This document shows, piece by piece, positions 11,701 through 26,366 of a DNA stretch of 64,000 bases. The notes beneath the pieces were generated by a model. The model saw only the letters and a list, made by a program, of their open reading frames with translations, made no database searches and was not told the origin of the DNA. The translations under genes were made by a program, and so were the position numbers. This DNA is from Osedax fenrisi (lineage: Eukaryota; Annelida; Polychaeta; Sabellida; Siboglinidae). The stretch's first letter is position 1; each line of letters begins with the position of its first letter. The stretch lies in assembly GCA_964019155.1 (NCBI GenBank), contig CAXHSG010000206.1, positions 79,501 through 143,500 of the forward strand, given 5' to 3'.

Positions 11701-12463
11701 CCTTACATTGTATGACGTACAACTTACATTACCTTACATTGTATGACGTACATTACCTTACATTGTATGACGTACATAACCTTACATTGTATGTCGTACA
11801 TTATCATACATTGTATGACGTACATTACCTTACATTGTATGACGTACATTACCTTACATTGTATGACGTACATTACCTTACATTGTATGACGTAAATTAC
11901 CTTACATTGTATGACGTACATTACCATACATTGTATGGCGTACAACGTACATTACCTTACATTGTATGATGTACATTACCTTACATTGTATGACGTACAT
12001 TGCCTTACATTGTATGACGTACATTACCTTACATTGTATGACATACATTACCATATATTGTATGACGTACATTACCTTACATTGTATGACGTACATTACC
12101 TTACATTGTACAACGTACATTACCTTACATTGTATGACGTACATTACCTTACATTGTATGACGTGCATTACCTTACATTTTATGACGTACATCGTACATT
12201 ATCATACATTGTATAACGTACATTACCTTACATTGTATGACGTACATTACCTTACATTGTATGACGTACATTACATTACATTGTATGACGTACATTACCT
12301 TACATTGTACAACGTACATTACCTTACATTGCATGACGTACATTACCTTACATTGTATGACATACATTACCATAAATTGTAAGACGTACAATACCTTACA
12401 TTGCATGACGTACATTACCTTACATTGTATGACATATATTACCATAAATTGTATGACGTACAT
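8765..12463 (+). repeat. Duplicated block, right arm (8,764-bp spacing)
   Basis: Copy of 1-3,699. Of the differences, 9,069 (ACTTTACC) and the CTTAAATTG near 9,230 appear private to this arm, because the copy at 21.6-26.4 kb has the common form at the first site (near 23,324). This arm also overlaps the left partner of the 14.2-kb-spaced duplication (7,380-12,111). The region 7,380-12,111 has therefore been copied at least twice. Confidence 0.9.
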
Positions 12464-15400
12464 TACCTTACATTGTATGACGTACAACGTACATTACCTT
12501 ACATTGTATGACGTACATTACCATACATTGTTTGACGTACATTACCTTACATAGTATGACGTACATTACCTTACATTGTATGACGTACATTACCTTACAT
12601 TGTATGACATACATTACCATACATTGTACGACGTAAATTACCATACATTATATGACGTACAATACCTTACATTGTATGACGTACAACGTACATTACCTTA
12701 CATTGTATGACGTACATTACCTTACATTGTATGACGTACATTACCTTACATTGTATGACATACATTACCATAAATTGTATGACGTACATTACCTTACATT
12801 GTATGACGTACAACGTACATTACCTTACATTGTATGACGTACATTACCTTACATTGTATGACGTACATAACCTTACATTGTATGACGTACATTATCATAC
12901 ATTGTATGACGTACATTACCTTACATTGTATGACGTACATTACCTTACATTGTATGACGTACATTACCTTACATTGTATGACGTGCATTACCTTACATTT
13001 TATGACGTACAACGTACATTATCATACATTGTATAACGTACATTACCTTACATTGTATGACGTACATTACCTTACATTGTATGACGTACATTACCATACA
13101 TTGTATGATGTACATTACCTTACATTGTATGACGTACATTACCTTACATTGTATGACGTACATTACCTTACATTGTATGACGTACATTACCTTACATTGT
13201 ATGACGTACATTACCTTACATTGTATGACGTACATTACCTTACATTGTATGACGTACATTGCCTTACATTGTATGACGTAAATTACCTTACATTGTATGA
13301 AGTACATTACCATATATTGTATGACGTACATTACCTTACATTGTATGACGTATATTACCTTACATTGTACAACGTACATTACCTTACATTGTATGACGTA
13401 CATTACCTTTCATTGTATGACGTACAACGTACATTACCTTACATTGTATGGCGTACATTACCTTACATTGTATGACGTACATTACCTTACATTGTATGAC
13501 GTACAACGTACATTACCTTACATTGTATGACGTACATTACCATACATTATATGACGTACATTAACTTACATTGTATGACGTATATTACCTTACATTGTAT
13601 GACGTACATTACCTTACATTGTATGACGTACATTACCTTACATTGTATGACTTACATTACCTTACATTGTATGACGTACATTACCTTACATTGTATGACG
13701 TACATTACCTTACATTGTATGACGTACATTACCTTACATTGTACAACGTACATTACCTTACATTGTATGACGTACATTACCTTACATTGTATGACGTACA
13801 TTACCTTACATTGTATGACGTACATTACCTTACATTGTATGACGTACATTACCTTACATTATATGACATACAACGTACATTACCTTACATTGTATGACGT
13901 ACATTACCTTACATTGTATGACGTACATTACCTTACATTGTATGACGTACATTACCTTACAATGTACGACGTACAACGTACATTACCTTACATTGTATGA
14001 CGTACATTACCTTACATTGTATGACGTACATTACCTTACATTGTATAACGTACATTACCTTACATTGTATGACGTACATTACCTTACATTGTACGACGTA
14101 CATTACCATACATTGTATGACGTACATTACCTTACATTGTATGACATACAACGTACATTACCTTACATTGTATGACGTACATTACCTTACATTGTATGAC
14201 GTACATTAACTTACATTGTATGACGTACATTACCATACATTGTTTGATGTACATTACCTTACATTATATGACGTACATTACCTTACATTATATGACGTGC
14301 ATTACCTTACATTGTATGACGTACAACGTACATTACCATACATTGTACGACGTAAATTACAATACATTATATGACGTACATTACCTTACATTGTATGACG
14401 TACATTACCTTACATTGTATGACGTACATTACCTTACATTGTATGACGTAAATTACCTTACATTGTATAACGTACATTACCATACATTGTATGGCGTACA
14501 ACGTACATTACCTTACATTGTATAACGTACATTACCTTACATTGTATGAAGTACATTACCTTACATTGTATGACGTACATTACCTTATATTGTATGACGT
14601 ACATTACCTTACATTATACAACGTACATTACCTTAGATTGTATAACGTACATTACCTTACATTGTGTGACGTACATTACCTTACATTGTATGACGTGCAT
14701 TACCTTACATTGTATAACGTACATTACCATACATTGTATGGCGTACAACGTACATTACCTTACATTGTATAACGTACATTACCTTACATTGTATAAAGTA
14801 CATTACCTTACATTGTATGACGTACATTACCTTACATTGTATAACGTACATTATCATACATTGTATAAGGTATATTACCTTACATTATATGACGTACATT
14901 ACCTTACATTATACAACGTACATTACCTTACATTGTATGACGTATATTACCTTACATTGTATTACGTACATTACCTTACATTGTATGACGTACAACGTAC
15001 ATTACCTTACATTGTATGACGTACATTACCTTACATTGTATGACGTATATTACCATACATTGTATGATGTACATTACCTTACATTGTATGACGTACATTA
15101 CCTTACATTGTATGACGTGCATTACCTTACATTGTATGACGTACAACGTACATTATCATACATTGTATAACGTACATTACCTTACATTGTATGACGTACA
15201 TTACCTTACATTGTATGACGTACATTACCATACATTGTATGATGTACATTACCTTATATTGTATGACGTACATTAACTTACATTGTATGACGTACAATAC
15301 CTTACATTATACAACGTACATTACCTTACATTGTATGACGTACATTACCGTACATTGTACAACGTACATTACCTTAGATTGTATAACGTACATTACCTTA

Positions 15401-15776
15401 CATTGTATGACGTACATTAACTTACATTGTATGACGTACATTACCTTACATTGTATGACGTAAATTACCTTACATTGTATGACGTACATTGCCGTACATT
15501 ATATGACGTACATTACCTTACATGGTACGACATACAACGTGCATTACCTTACATTGTATGACGTACAACGTACATTACCTTACATTGTATGACGTACATT
15601 ACCATACATTATATGACGTACATTAACTTACATTGTATGACGTACATTACCTTACATTGTATGACGTACATTACCTTACATTGTATGACGCACATTACCT
15701 TACATTGTACAACGTACATTACCTTACATTGCATGACGTACATTACCTTACATTGTATGACATACATTACCATAAA
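12464..15776 (+). repeat. Plain array segment, mostly consensus monomers
   Basis: No gene is present. From about 13,030 to 14,230 most units match consensus. The run 13,110-13,260 is the longest stretch I noticed that is pure consensus, at about six units. CCATAAA-marked units are absent from about 12,790 to 15,770. From 14,460 cassette B and TATAAAG/TATAAGG units appear (near 14,795 and 14,865). Near 15,491 a unit reads ATTGCCGTAC. A TGGTACGACATACAACG doublet begins at 15,529. Confidence 0.85.
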
Positions 15777-16820
15777 TTGTATGACGTAAATTACCTTACA
15801 TTGCATGACGTACATTACCTTACATTGTATGACATACATTACCATAAATTGTATGACGTACATTACCTTACATTGTATGACGTACAACGTACATTACCTT
15901 ACATTGTATGACGTACATTACCTTACATTGTATGACGTACATAACCTTACATTGTATGACGTACATTATCATACATTGTATGACGTACATTACCTTACAT
16001 TGTATGACGTACATTACCTTACATTGTATGACGTACATTACCTTACATTGTATGACGTAAATTACCTTACATTGTATGACGTACATTACCATACATTGTA
16101 TGGCGTACAACGTACATTACCTTACATTGTATAACGTACATTACCTTACATTGTATGAAGTACATTATCATACATTGTATAACGTACATTACCTTACATT
16201 GTATGACGTACATTAACTTACATTGTATGACGTACATTACCTTACATTGTATAACGTACATTATCATACATTGTATAAGGTATATTACCTTACATTATAT
16301 GACGTACATTACCTTACATTATACAACGTACATTACCTTACATTGTATGACGTATATTACCTTACATTGTATGACGTACATTACCTTACATTGTATGACA
16401 TACATTACCATAAATTGTATGACGTACATTACCTTACATTGTATGACGTACAACGTACATTACCTTACATTGTATGACGTACATTACCTTACATTGTATG
16501 ACGTACATAACCTTACATTGTATGACGTACATTACCGTACATTGTACAACGTACATTACCTTAGATTGTATAACGTACATTACCTTACATTGTATGACGT
16601 ACATTAACTTACATTGTATGACGTACATTACCATACATTGTATGATGTACATTACATTACATTGTATGACGTACATTACCTTACATTGTATGACGTGCAT
16701 TACCTTACATTGTATGACGTACAACGTACATTACCATACATTGTACGATGTAAATTACCATACATTATATGACGTACATTACCTTACATTGTATGACGTA
16801 CATTACCTTACATTGTATGA
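15777..16820 (+). repeat. 1,276-bp tandem duplication, left arm
   Basis: Aligns to 17,053-18,096 at an offset of 1,276 bp over 1,044 bp, with no difference noticed. The offset equals 52 units of which four are 31-mers, and I count four long units in the interval (about 15,880, 16,101, 16,446 and 16,719). Inside is a roughly 240-bp cassette starting with the GAAG unit at about 16,157, marked by TATAAGGTATATT. It recurs near 16,819 and 17,433. Confidence 0.88.
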
Positions 16821-17052
16821 AGTACATTATCATACATTGTATAACGTACATTACCTTACATTGTATGACGTACATTAACTTACATTGTATGACGTACATT
16901 ACCTTACATTGTATAACGTACATTATCATACATTGTATAAGGTATATTACCTTACATTATATGACGTACATTACCTTACATTATACAACGTACATTACCT
17001 TACATTGTATGACGTATATTACCTTACATTGTATGACGTACATTACCTTACA

Positions 17053-18096
17053 TTGTATGACGTAAATTACCTTACATTGCATGACGTACATTACCTTACA
17101 TTGTATGACATACATTACCATAAATTGTATGACGTACATTACCTTACATTGTATGACGTACAACGTACATTACCTTACATTGTATGACGTACATTACCTT
17201 ACATTGTATGACGTACATAACCTTACATTGTATGACGTACATTATCATACATTGTATGACGTACATTACCTTACATTGTATGACGTACATTACCTTACAT
17301 TGTATGACGTACATTACCTTACATTGTATGACGTAAATTACCTTACATTGTATGACGTACATTACCATACATTGTATGGCGTACAACGTACATTACCTTA
17401 CATTGTATAACGTACATTACCTTACATTGTATGAAGTACATTATCATACATTGTATAACGTACATTACCTTACATTGTATGACGTACATTAACTTACATT
17501 GTATGACGTACATTACCTTACATTGTATAACGTACATTATCATACATTGTATAAGGTATATTACCTTACATTATATGACGTACATTACCTTACATTATAC
17601 AACGTACATTACCTTACATTGTATGACGTATATTACCTTACATTGTATGACGTACATTACCTTACATTGTATGACATACATTACCATAAATTGTATGACG
17701 TACATTACCTTACATTGTATGACGTACAACGTACATTACCTTACATTGTATGACGTACATTACCTTACATTGTATGACGTACATAACCTTACATTGTATG
17801 ACGTACATTACCGTACATTGTACAACGTACATTACCTTAGATTGTATAACGTACATTACCTTACATTGTATGACGTACATTAACTTACATTGTATGACGT
17901 ACATTACCATACATTGTATGATGTACATTACATTACATTGTATGACGTACATTACCTTACATTGTATGACGTGCATTACCTTACATTGTATGACGTACAA
18001 CGTACATTACCATACATTGTACGATGTAAATTACCATACATTATATGACGTACATTACCTTACATTGTATGACGTACATTACCTTACATTGTATGA
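17053..18096 (+). repeat. 1,276-bp tandem duplication, right arm
   Basis: Second copy of 15,777-16,820. It ends where 16,821 has A (GAAG unit) and 18,097 has C (GACG unit). The spacer 16,821-17,052 is itself a partial extra copy, at 662-bp offset, of the cassette beginning near 16,155. The local structure is therefore three copies of that cassette inside two copies of the larger block. Confidence 0.87.
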
Positions 18097-21000
18097 CGTA
18101 CATTACCTTACATTGTATGACGTACATTACCGTACATTGTATGACGTACATTACCTTACATGGTACGACATACAACGTGCATTACCTTACATTGTATGAC
18201 GTACAACGTACATTACCTTACATTGTATGACGTACATTACCATACATTATATGACGTACATTAACTTACATTGTATGACGTACATGACCTTACATTGTAT
18301 GACGTACATTACCTTACATTGTATGACGCACATTACCTTACATTGTACAACGTACATTACCTTACATTGCATGACGTACATTACCTTACATTGTATGACA
18401 TACATTACCATAAATTGTATGACGTAAATTACCTTACATTGCATGACGTACATTACCTTACATTGTATGACATACATTACCATAAATTGTATGACGTACA
18501 TTACCTTACATTGTATGACGTACAACGTACATTACCTTACATTGTATGACGTACATTACCTTACATTGTATGACGTACATAACCTTACATTGTATGACGT
18601 ACATTATCATACATTGTATGACGTACATTACCTTACATTGTATGACGTACATTACCTTACATTGTATGACGTACATTACCTTACATTGTATGAAGTAAAT
18701 TACCTTACATTGTATGACGTACATTACCATACATTGTATGGCGTACAACGTACATTACCTTACATTGTATAACGTACATTACCTTACATTGTATGAAGTA
18801 CATTACCTTAAATTGTATGACGTACATTACCTTACATTGTATGACGTACATTACCTTACATTGTATGACGTACATTACCGTACATTGTACAACGTACATT
18901 ACCTTAGATTGTATAACGTACATTCCCTTACATTGTATGACGTACATTACCTTACATTGTATGACGTACATTACCTTATATTGTATGACGTACATTACCT
19001 TACATTGTATAAAGTACATTACCATACATTGTATGACGTACAATTCCTTACATTATATGACGTACATTATCATACATTGTATAACGTACATTACCTTACA
19101 TTGTATGACGTACATTAACTTACATTGTATGACGTACATTACCTTACATTGTATGACGTAAATTACCTTACATTGTATGACGTACATTACCATACATTGT
19201 ATGGCGTACAACGTACATTACCTTACATTGTATAACGTACATTACCTTACATTGTATGACGTACATAACCTTACATTGTATGACGTAAATTACCTTACAT
19301 TGTATGACGTACATTACCTTACATTGTATGACGTACATTACCTTACATTGTATGACGTAAATTATCTTACATTGTATGACGTACATTACCATACATTGTA
19401 TGGCGTACAACGTACATTACCTTACATTGTAGGACGTACATAACCTTACATTGTATGTCGTACATTATCATACATTGTATGACGTACATTACCTTACATT
19501 GTATGACGTACATTACCTTACATTGTATGACGTACATTACCTTACATTGTATGACGTACATTACCTTACATTGTATGACGCACATTACCTTACATTGTAC
19601 AACGTACATTACCTTACATTGCATGACGTACATTACCTTACATTGTATGACATACATTACCATAAATTGTATGACGTACATTACCTTACATTGTATGACG
19701 TACAACGTACATTACCTTACATTATATGACGTACATTACCATACATTGTTTGACGTACATTACCTTACATTGTATGACATACATTACCATAAATTGTAAG
19801 ACGTACAATACCTTACATTGCATGACGTACATTACCTTACATTGTATGACATACATTACCATAAATTGTATGACGTACATTACCTTACATTGTATGACGT
19901 ACAACGTACATTACCTTACATTGTATGACGTACATTACCATACATTGTTTGACGTACATTACCTTACATAGTATGACGTACATTACCTTACATTGTATGA
20001 CGTACATTACCTTACATTGTATGACATACATTACCATATATTGTACGACGTAAATTACCATACATTATATGACGTACAATACCTTACATTATATGACGTA
20101 CAATACCTTACATTGTATGACGTACAACGTACATTACCTTACATTGTATGACGTACATTACCTTACATTGTATGACGTACATTACCTTACATTGTATGAC
20201 ATACATTACCATAAATTGTATGACGTACATTACCTTACATTGTATGACGTACAACTTACATTACCTTACATTGTATGACGTACATTACCTTACATTGTAT
20301 GACGTACATAACCTTACATTGTATGTCGTACATTATCATACATTGTATGACGTACATTACCTTACATTGTATGACGTACATTACCTTACATTGTATGACG
20401 TACATTACCTTACATTGTATGACATACATTACCATAAATTGTAAGACGTACAATACCTTACATTGCATGACGTACATTACCTTACATTGTATGACATACA
20501 TTACCATAAATTGTATGACGTACATTACCTTACATTGTATGACGTACAACGTACATTACCTTACATTGTATGACGTACATTACCATACATTGTTTGACGT
20601 ACATTACCTTACATAGTATGACGTACATTACCTTACATTGTATGACGTACATTACCTTACATTGTATGACATACATTACCATACATTGTACGACGTAAAT
20701 TACCATACATTATATGACGTACAATACCTTACATTGTATGACGTACAACGTACATTACCTTACATTGTATGACGTACATTACCTTACATTGTATGACGTA
20801 CATTACCTTACATTGTATGACATACATTACCATAAATTGTATGACGTACATTACCTTACATTGTATGACGTACAACGTACATTACCTTACATTGTATGAC
20901 GTACATTACCTTACATTGTATGACGTACATAACCTTAAATTGTATGACGTACATTATCATACATTGTATGACGTACATTACCTTACATTGTATGACGTAC

Positions 21001-21634
21001 ATTACCTTACATTGTATGACGTACATTACCTTACATTGTATGACGTAAATTACCTTACATTGTATGACGTACATTACCATACATTGTATGGCGTACAACG
21101 TACATTACCTTACATTGTATAACGTACATTACCTTACATTGTATGAAGTACATTACCTTACATTGTATGACGTACATTACCTTACATTGTATGACGTACA
21201 TTACCTTACATTGTATGACGTACATTAACATACATTGTATGACGTACATTACCTTACATTGTATGACGTAGATTACCATACATTGTATGACGTACATTAC
21301 CTTACATTGTATGACGTACATCACCTTACATTGTATAACGTACATTACCTTACATTGTATGACGTACATTACCTTACATTGTATGACGTACATTACCATA
21401 CATTGTATGATGTACATTACCTTACATTGTATGACGTACATTACCTTACATTGTATGACGTACAACGTACATTACCTTACATTGTATGACATACATTACA
21501 ATACATTGTACGACGTAAATTACCATACATTATATGACGTACATTACCTTACATTGTATGACGTACATAACCTTACATTGTATGACGTACATTATCATAC
21601 ATTGTATGACGTACATTACCTTACATTGTATGAC
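18097..21634 (+). repeat. Mosaic array segment
   Basis: No gene is present. About 18,141-18,800 copies 15,503-16,162 at offset 2,638, with small differences such as ACATGACC near 18,288 and GAAGTAAATT near 18,692. About 18,860-19,160 resembles 5,735-6,035, including CAATTCC and the C17G unit. A TAGGACG unit at 19,430 is a private variant. 19,752-20,423 copies 25,475-26,146 at offset 5,723 over 672 bp. Around 21,230-21,310 there are private marks ATTAACATAC, GACGTAGATT and CATCACC. Confidence 0.83.
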
Positions 21635-24600
21635 GTACATTACCTTACATTGTATGACGTACATTACCTTACATTGTATGACGTACATTACCTTACATTG
21701 TATGACGTACATTACCATACATTGTATGATGTACATTACCTTACATTGTATGACGTACATTGCCTTACATTGTATGACGTACATTACCTTACATTGTATG
21801 ACATACATTACCATATATTGTATGACGTACATTACCTTACATTGTATGACGTACATTACCTTACATTGTACAACGTACATTACCTTACATTGTATGACGT
21901 ACATTACCTTACATTGTATGACGTACAACGTACATTACCTTACATTGTATGACGTACATTACCTTACATTGTATGACGTGCATTACCTTACATTTTATGA
22001 CGTACATCGTACATTATTATACATTGTATAACGTACATTACCTTACATTGTATGACGTACATTACCTTACATTGTATGACGTACATTACATTACATTGTA
22101 TGACGTACATTACATTACATTGTACGACATATAACGTGCATTACCTTACATTGTATGACGTACAACGTACATTACCTTACATTGTATGACGTACATTACC
22201 ATACATTATATGACGTACATTAACTTATATTGTATGACGTACATTACCTTACGTTGTATGACGTACATTACCTTACATTGTATGACGCACATTACCTTAC
22301 ATTGTACAACGTACATTACCTTACATTGCATGACGTACATTACCTTACATTGTATGACATACATTACCATAAATTGTAAGACGTACAATACCTTACATTG
22401 CATGACGTACATTACCTTACATTGTATGACATATATTACCATAAATTGTATGACGTACATTACCTTACATTGTATGACGTACAACGTACATTACCTTACA
22501 TTGTATGACGTACATTACCATACATTGTTTGACGTACATTACCTTACATAGTATGACGTACATTACCTTACATTGTATGACGTACATTACCTTACATTGT
22601 ATGACATACATTACCATACATTGTACGACGTAAATTACCATACATTATATGACGTACAATACCTTACATTGTATGACGTACAACGTACATTACCTTACAT
22701 TGTATGACGTACATTACCTTACATTGTATGACTTACATTACCTTACATTGTATGACATACATTACCATAAATTGTATGACGTACATTACCTTACATTGTA
22801 TGACGTACAACGTACATTACCTTACATTGTATGACGTACATTACCTTACATTGTATGATGTACATAACCTTACATTGTATGACGTACATTATCATACATT
22901 GTATGACGTACATTACCTTACATTGTACAACGTACATTACCTTACATTGTATGACGTACATTACCTTACATTGTATGACGTACAACGTACATTACCTTAC
23001 ATTGTATGACGTACATTACCTTACATTGTATGACGTGCATTACCTTACATTTTATGACGTACATCGTACATTATCATACATTGTATAACGTACATTACCT
23101 TACATTGTATGACGTACATTACCTTACATTGTATGACGTACATTACATTACATTGTATGACGTACATTACCTTACATTGTACGACATATAACGTGCATTA
23201 CCTTACATTGTATGACGTACAACGTACATTACCTTACATTGTATGACGTATATTACCATACATTATATGACGTACATTAACTTATATTGTATGACGTACA
23301 TTACCTTACATTGTATGACGTACATTACCTTACATTATATGACGCACATTACCTTACATTGTACAACGTACATTACCTTACATTGCATGACGTACATTAC
23401 CTTACATTGTATGACATACATTACCATAAATTGTAAGACGTACAATACCTTACATTGCATGACGTACATTACCTTACATTGTATGACATACATTACCATA
23501 AATTGTATGACGTACATTACCTTACATTGTATGACGTACAACGTACATTACCTTACATTGTATGACGTACATTACCATACATTGTTTGACGTACATTACC
23601 TTACATAGTATGACGTACATTACCTTACATTGTATGACGTACATTACCTTACATTGTACGACGTAAATTACCATACATTATATGACGTACAATACCTTAC
23701 ATTGTATGACGTACAACGTACATTACCTTACATTGTATGACGTACATTACCTTACATTGTATGACGTACATTACCTTACATTGTATGACATACATTACCA
23801 TAAATTGTATGACGTACATTACCTTACATTGTATGACGTACATTACCTTACATTGTATGACGTACATAACCTTACATTGTATGACGTACATTATCATACA
23901 TTATATGACGTACATTACCTTACATTGTATGACGTACATTACCTTACATTGTATGACGTAAATTACCTTACATTGTATGACGTACATTACCATACATTGT
24001 ATGGCGTACAACGTACATTACCTTACATTGTATAACGTATATTACCTTACATTGTATGAAGTACATTACCTTACATTGTATGACGTACATTACCTTACAT
24101 TGTATGACGTACATTACCTTACATTGTATGACGTACATTACCATACATTGTATGATGTACATTACCTTACATTGTATGACGTACATTGCCTTACATTGTA
24201 TGACGTACATTACCTTACATTGTATGACATACATTACCATATATTGTATGACGTACATTACCTTACATTGTATGACGTACATTACCTTACATTGTACAAC
24301 GTACATTACCTTACATTGTATGACGTACATTACCTTACATTGTATGACGTACAACGTACATTACCTTACATTGTATGACGTACATTACCTTACATTGTAT
24401 GACGTGCATTACCTTACATTTTATGACGTACATCGTACATTATTATACATTGTATAACGTACATTACCTTACATTGTATGACGTACATTACCTTACATTG
24501 TATGACGTACATTACATTACATTGTATGACGTACATTACATTACATTGTACGACATATAACGTGCATTACCTTACATTGTATGACGTACAACGTACATTA

Positions 24601-26366
24601 CCTTACATTGTATGACGTACATTACCATACATTATATGACGTACATTAACTTATATTGTATGACGTACATTACCTTACGTTGTATGACGTACATTACCTT
24701 ACATTGTATGACGCACATTACCTTACATTGTACAACGTACATTACCTTACATTGCATGACGTACATTACCTTACATTGTATGACATACATTACCATAAAT
24801 TGTAAGACGTACAATACCTTACATTGCATGACGTACATTACCTTACATTGTATGACATATATTACCATAAATTGTATGACGTACATTACCTTACATTGTA
24901 TGACGTACAACGTACATTACCTTACATTGTATGACGTACATTACCATACATTGTTTGACGTACATTACCTTACATAGTATGACGTACATTACCTTACATT
25001 GTATGACGTACATTACCTTACATTGTATGACATACATTACCATACATTGTACGACGTAAATTACCATACATTATATGACGTACAATACCTTACATTGTAT
25101 GACGTACAACGTACATTACCTTACATTGTATGACGTACATTACCTTACATTGTATGACGTACATTACCTTACATTGTATGACATACATTACCATAAATTG
25201 TATGACGTACATTACCTTACATTGTATGACGTACAACGTACATTACCTTACATTGTATGACGTACATTACCTTACATTGTATGACGTACATAACCTTACA
25301 TTGTATGACGTACATTATCATACATTGTATGACGTACATTACCTTACATTGTATGACGTACATTACCTTACATTGTATGACGTACATTACCTTACATTGT
25401 ATGACGTACATTACCTTACATTGTATGACGCACATTACCTTACATTGTACAACGTACATTACCTTACATTGCATGACGTACATTACCTTACATTGTATGA
25501 CATACATTACCATAAATTGTAAGACGTACAATACCTTACATTGCATGACGTACATTACCTTACATTGTATGACATACATTACCATAAATTGTATGACGTA
25601 CATTACCTTACATTGTATGACGTACAACGTACATTACCTTACATTGTATGACGTACATTACCATACATTGTTTGACGTACATTACCTTACATAGTATGAC
25701 GTACATTACCTTACATTGTATGACGTACATTACCTTACATTGTATGACATACATTACCATATATTGTACGACGTAAATTACCATACATTATATGACGTAC
25801 AATACCTTACATTATATGACGTACAATACCTTACATTGTATGACGTACAACGTACATTACCTTACATTGTATGACGTACATTACCTTACATTGTATGACG
25901 TACATTACCTTACATTGTATGACATACATTACCATAAATTGTATGACGTACATTACCTTACATTGTATGACGTACAACTTACATTACCTTACATTGTATG
26001 ACGTACATTACCTTACATTGTATGACGTACATAACCTTACATTGTATGTCGTACATTATCATACATTGTATGACGTACATTACCTTACATTGTATGACGT
26101 ACATTACCTTACATTGTATGACGTACATTACCTTACATTGTATGACGTAAATTACCTTACATTGTATGACGTACATTACCATACATTGTATGGCGTACAA
26201 CGTACATTACCTTACATTGTATGATGTACATTACCTTACATTGTATGACGTACATTGCCTTACATTGTATGACGTACATTACCTTACATTGTATGACATA
26301 CATTACCATATATTGTATGACGTACATTACCTTACATTGTATGACGTACATTACCTTACATTGTAC
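21635..26366 (+). repeat. Copy of 7,380-12,111 at about 14.2-kb spacing
   Basis: The offset is 14,255 up to about 23,930. It is then 14,231 (one monomer lost, near 23,940) until about 25,900, and 14,255 again (one monomer gained) to 26,366. Apart from these, cassette order and even minor marks such as GACTTACATT match. The right edge is 26,367 (G) against 12,112 (A). This shows a multi-kilobase block moved about 14 kb while keeping orientation and monomer phase. Confidence 0.9.
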
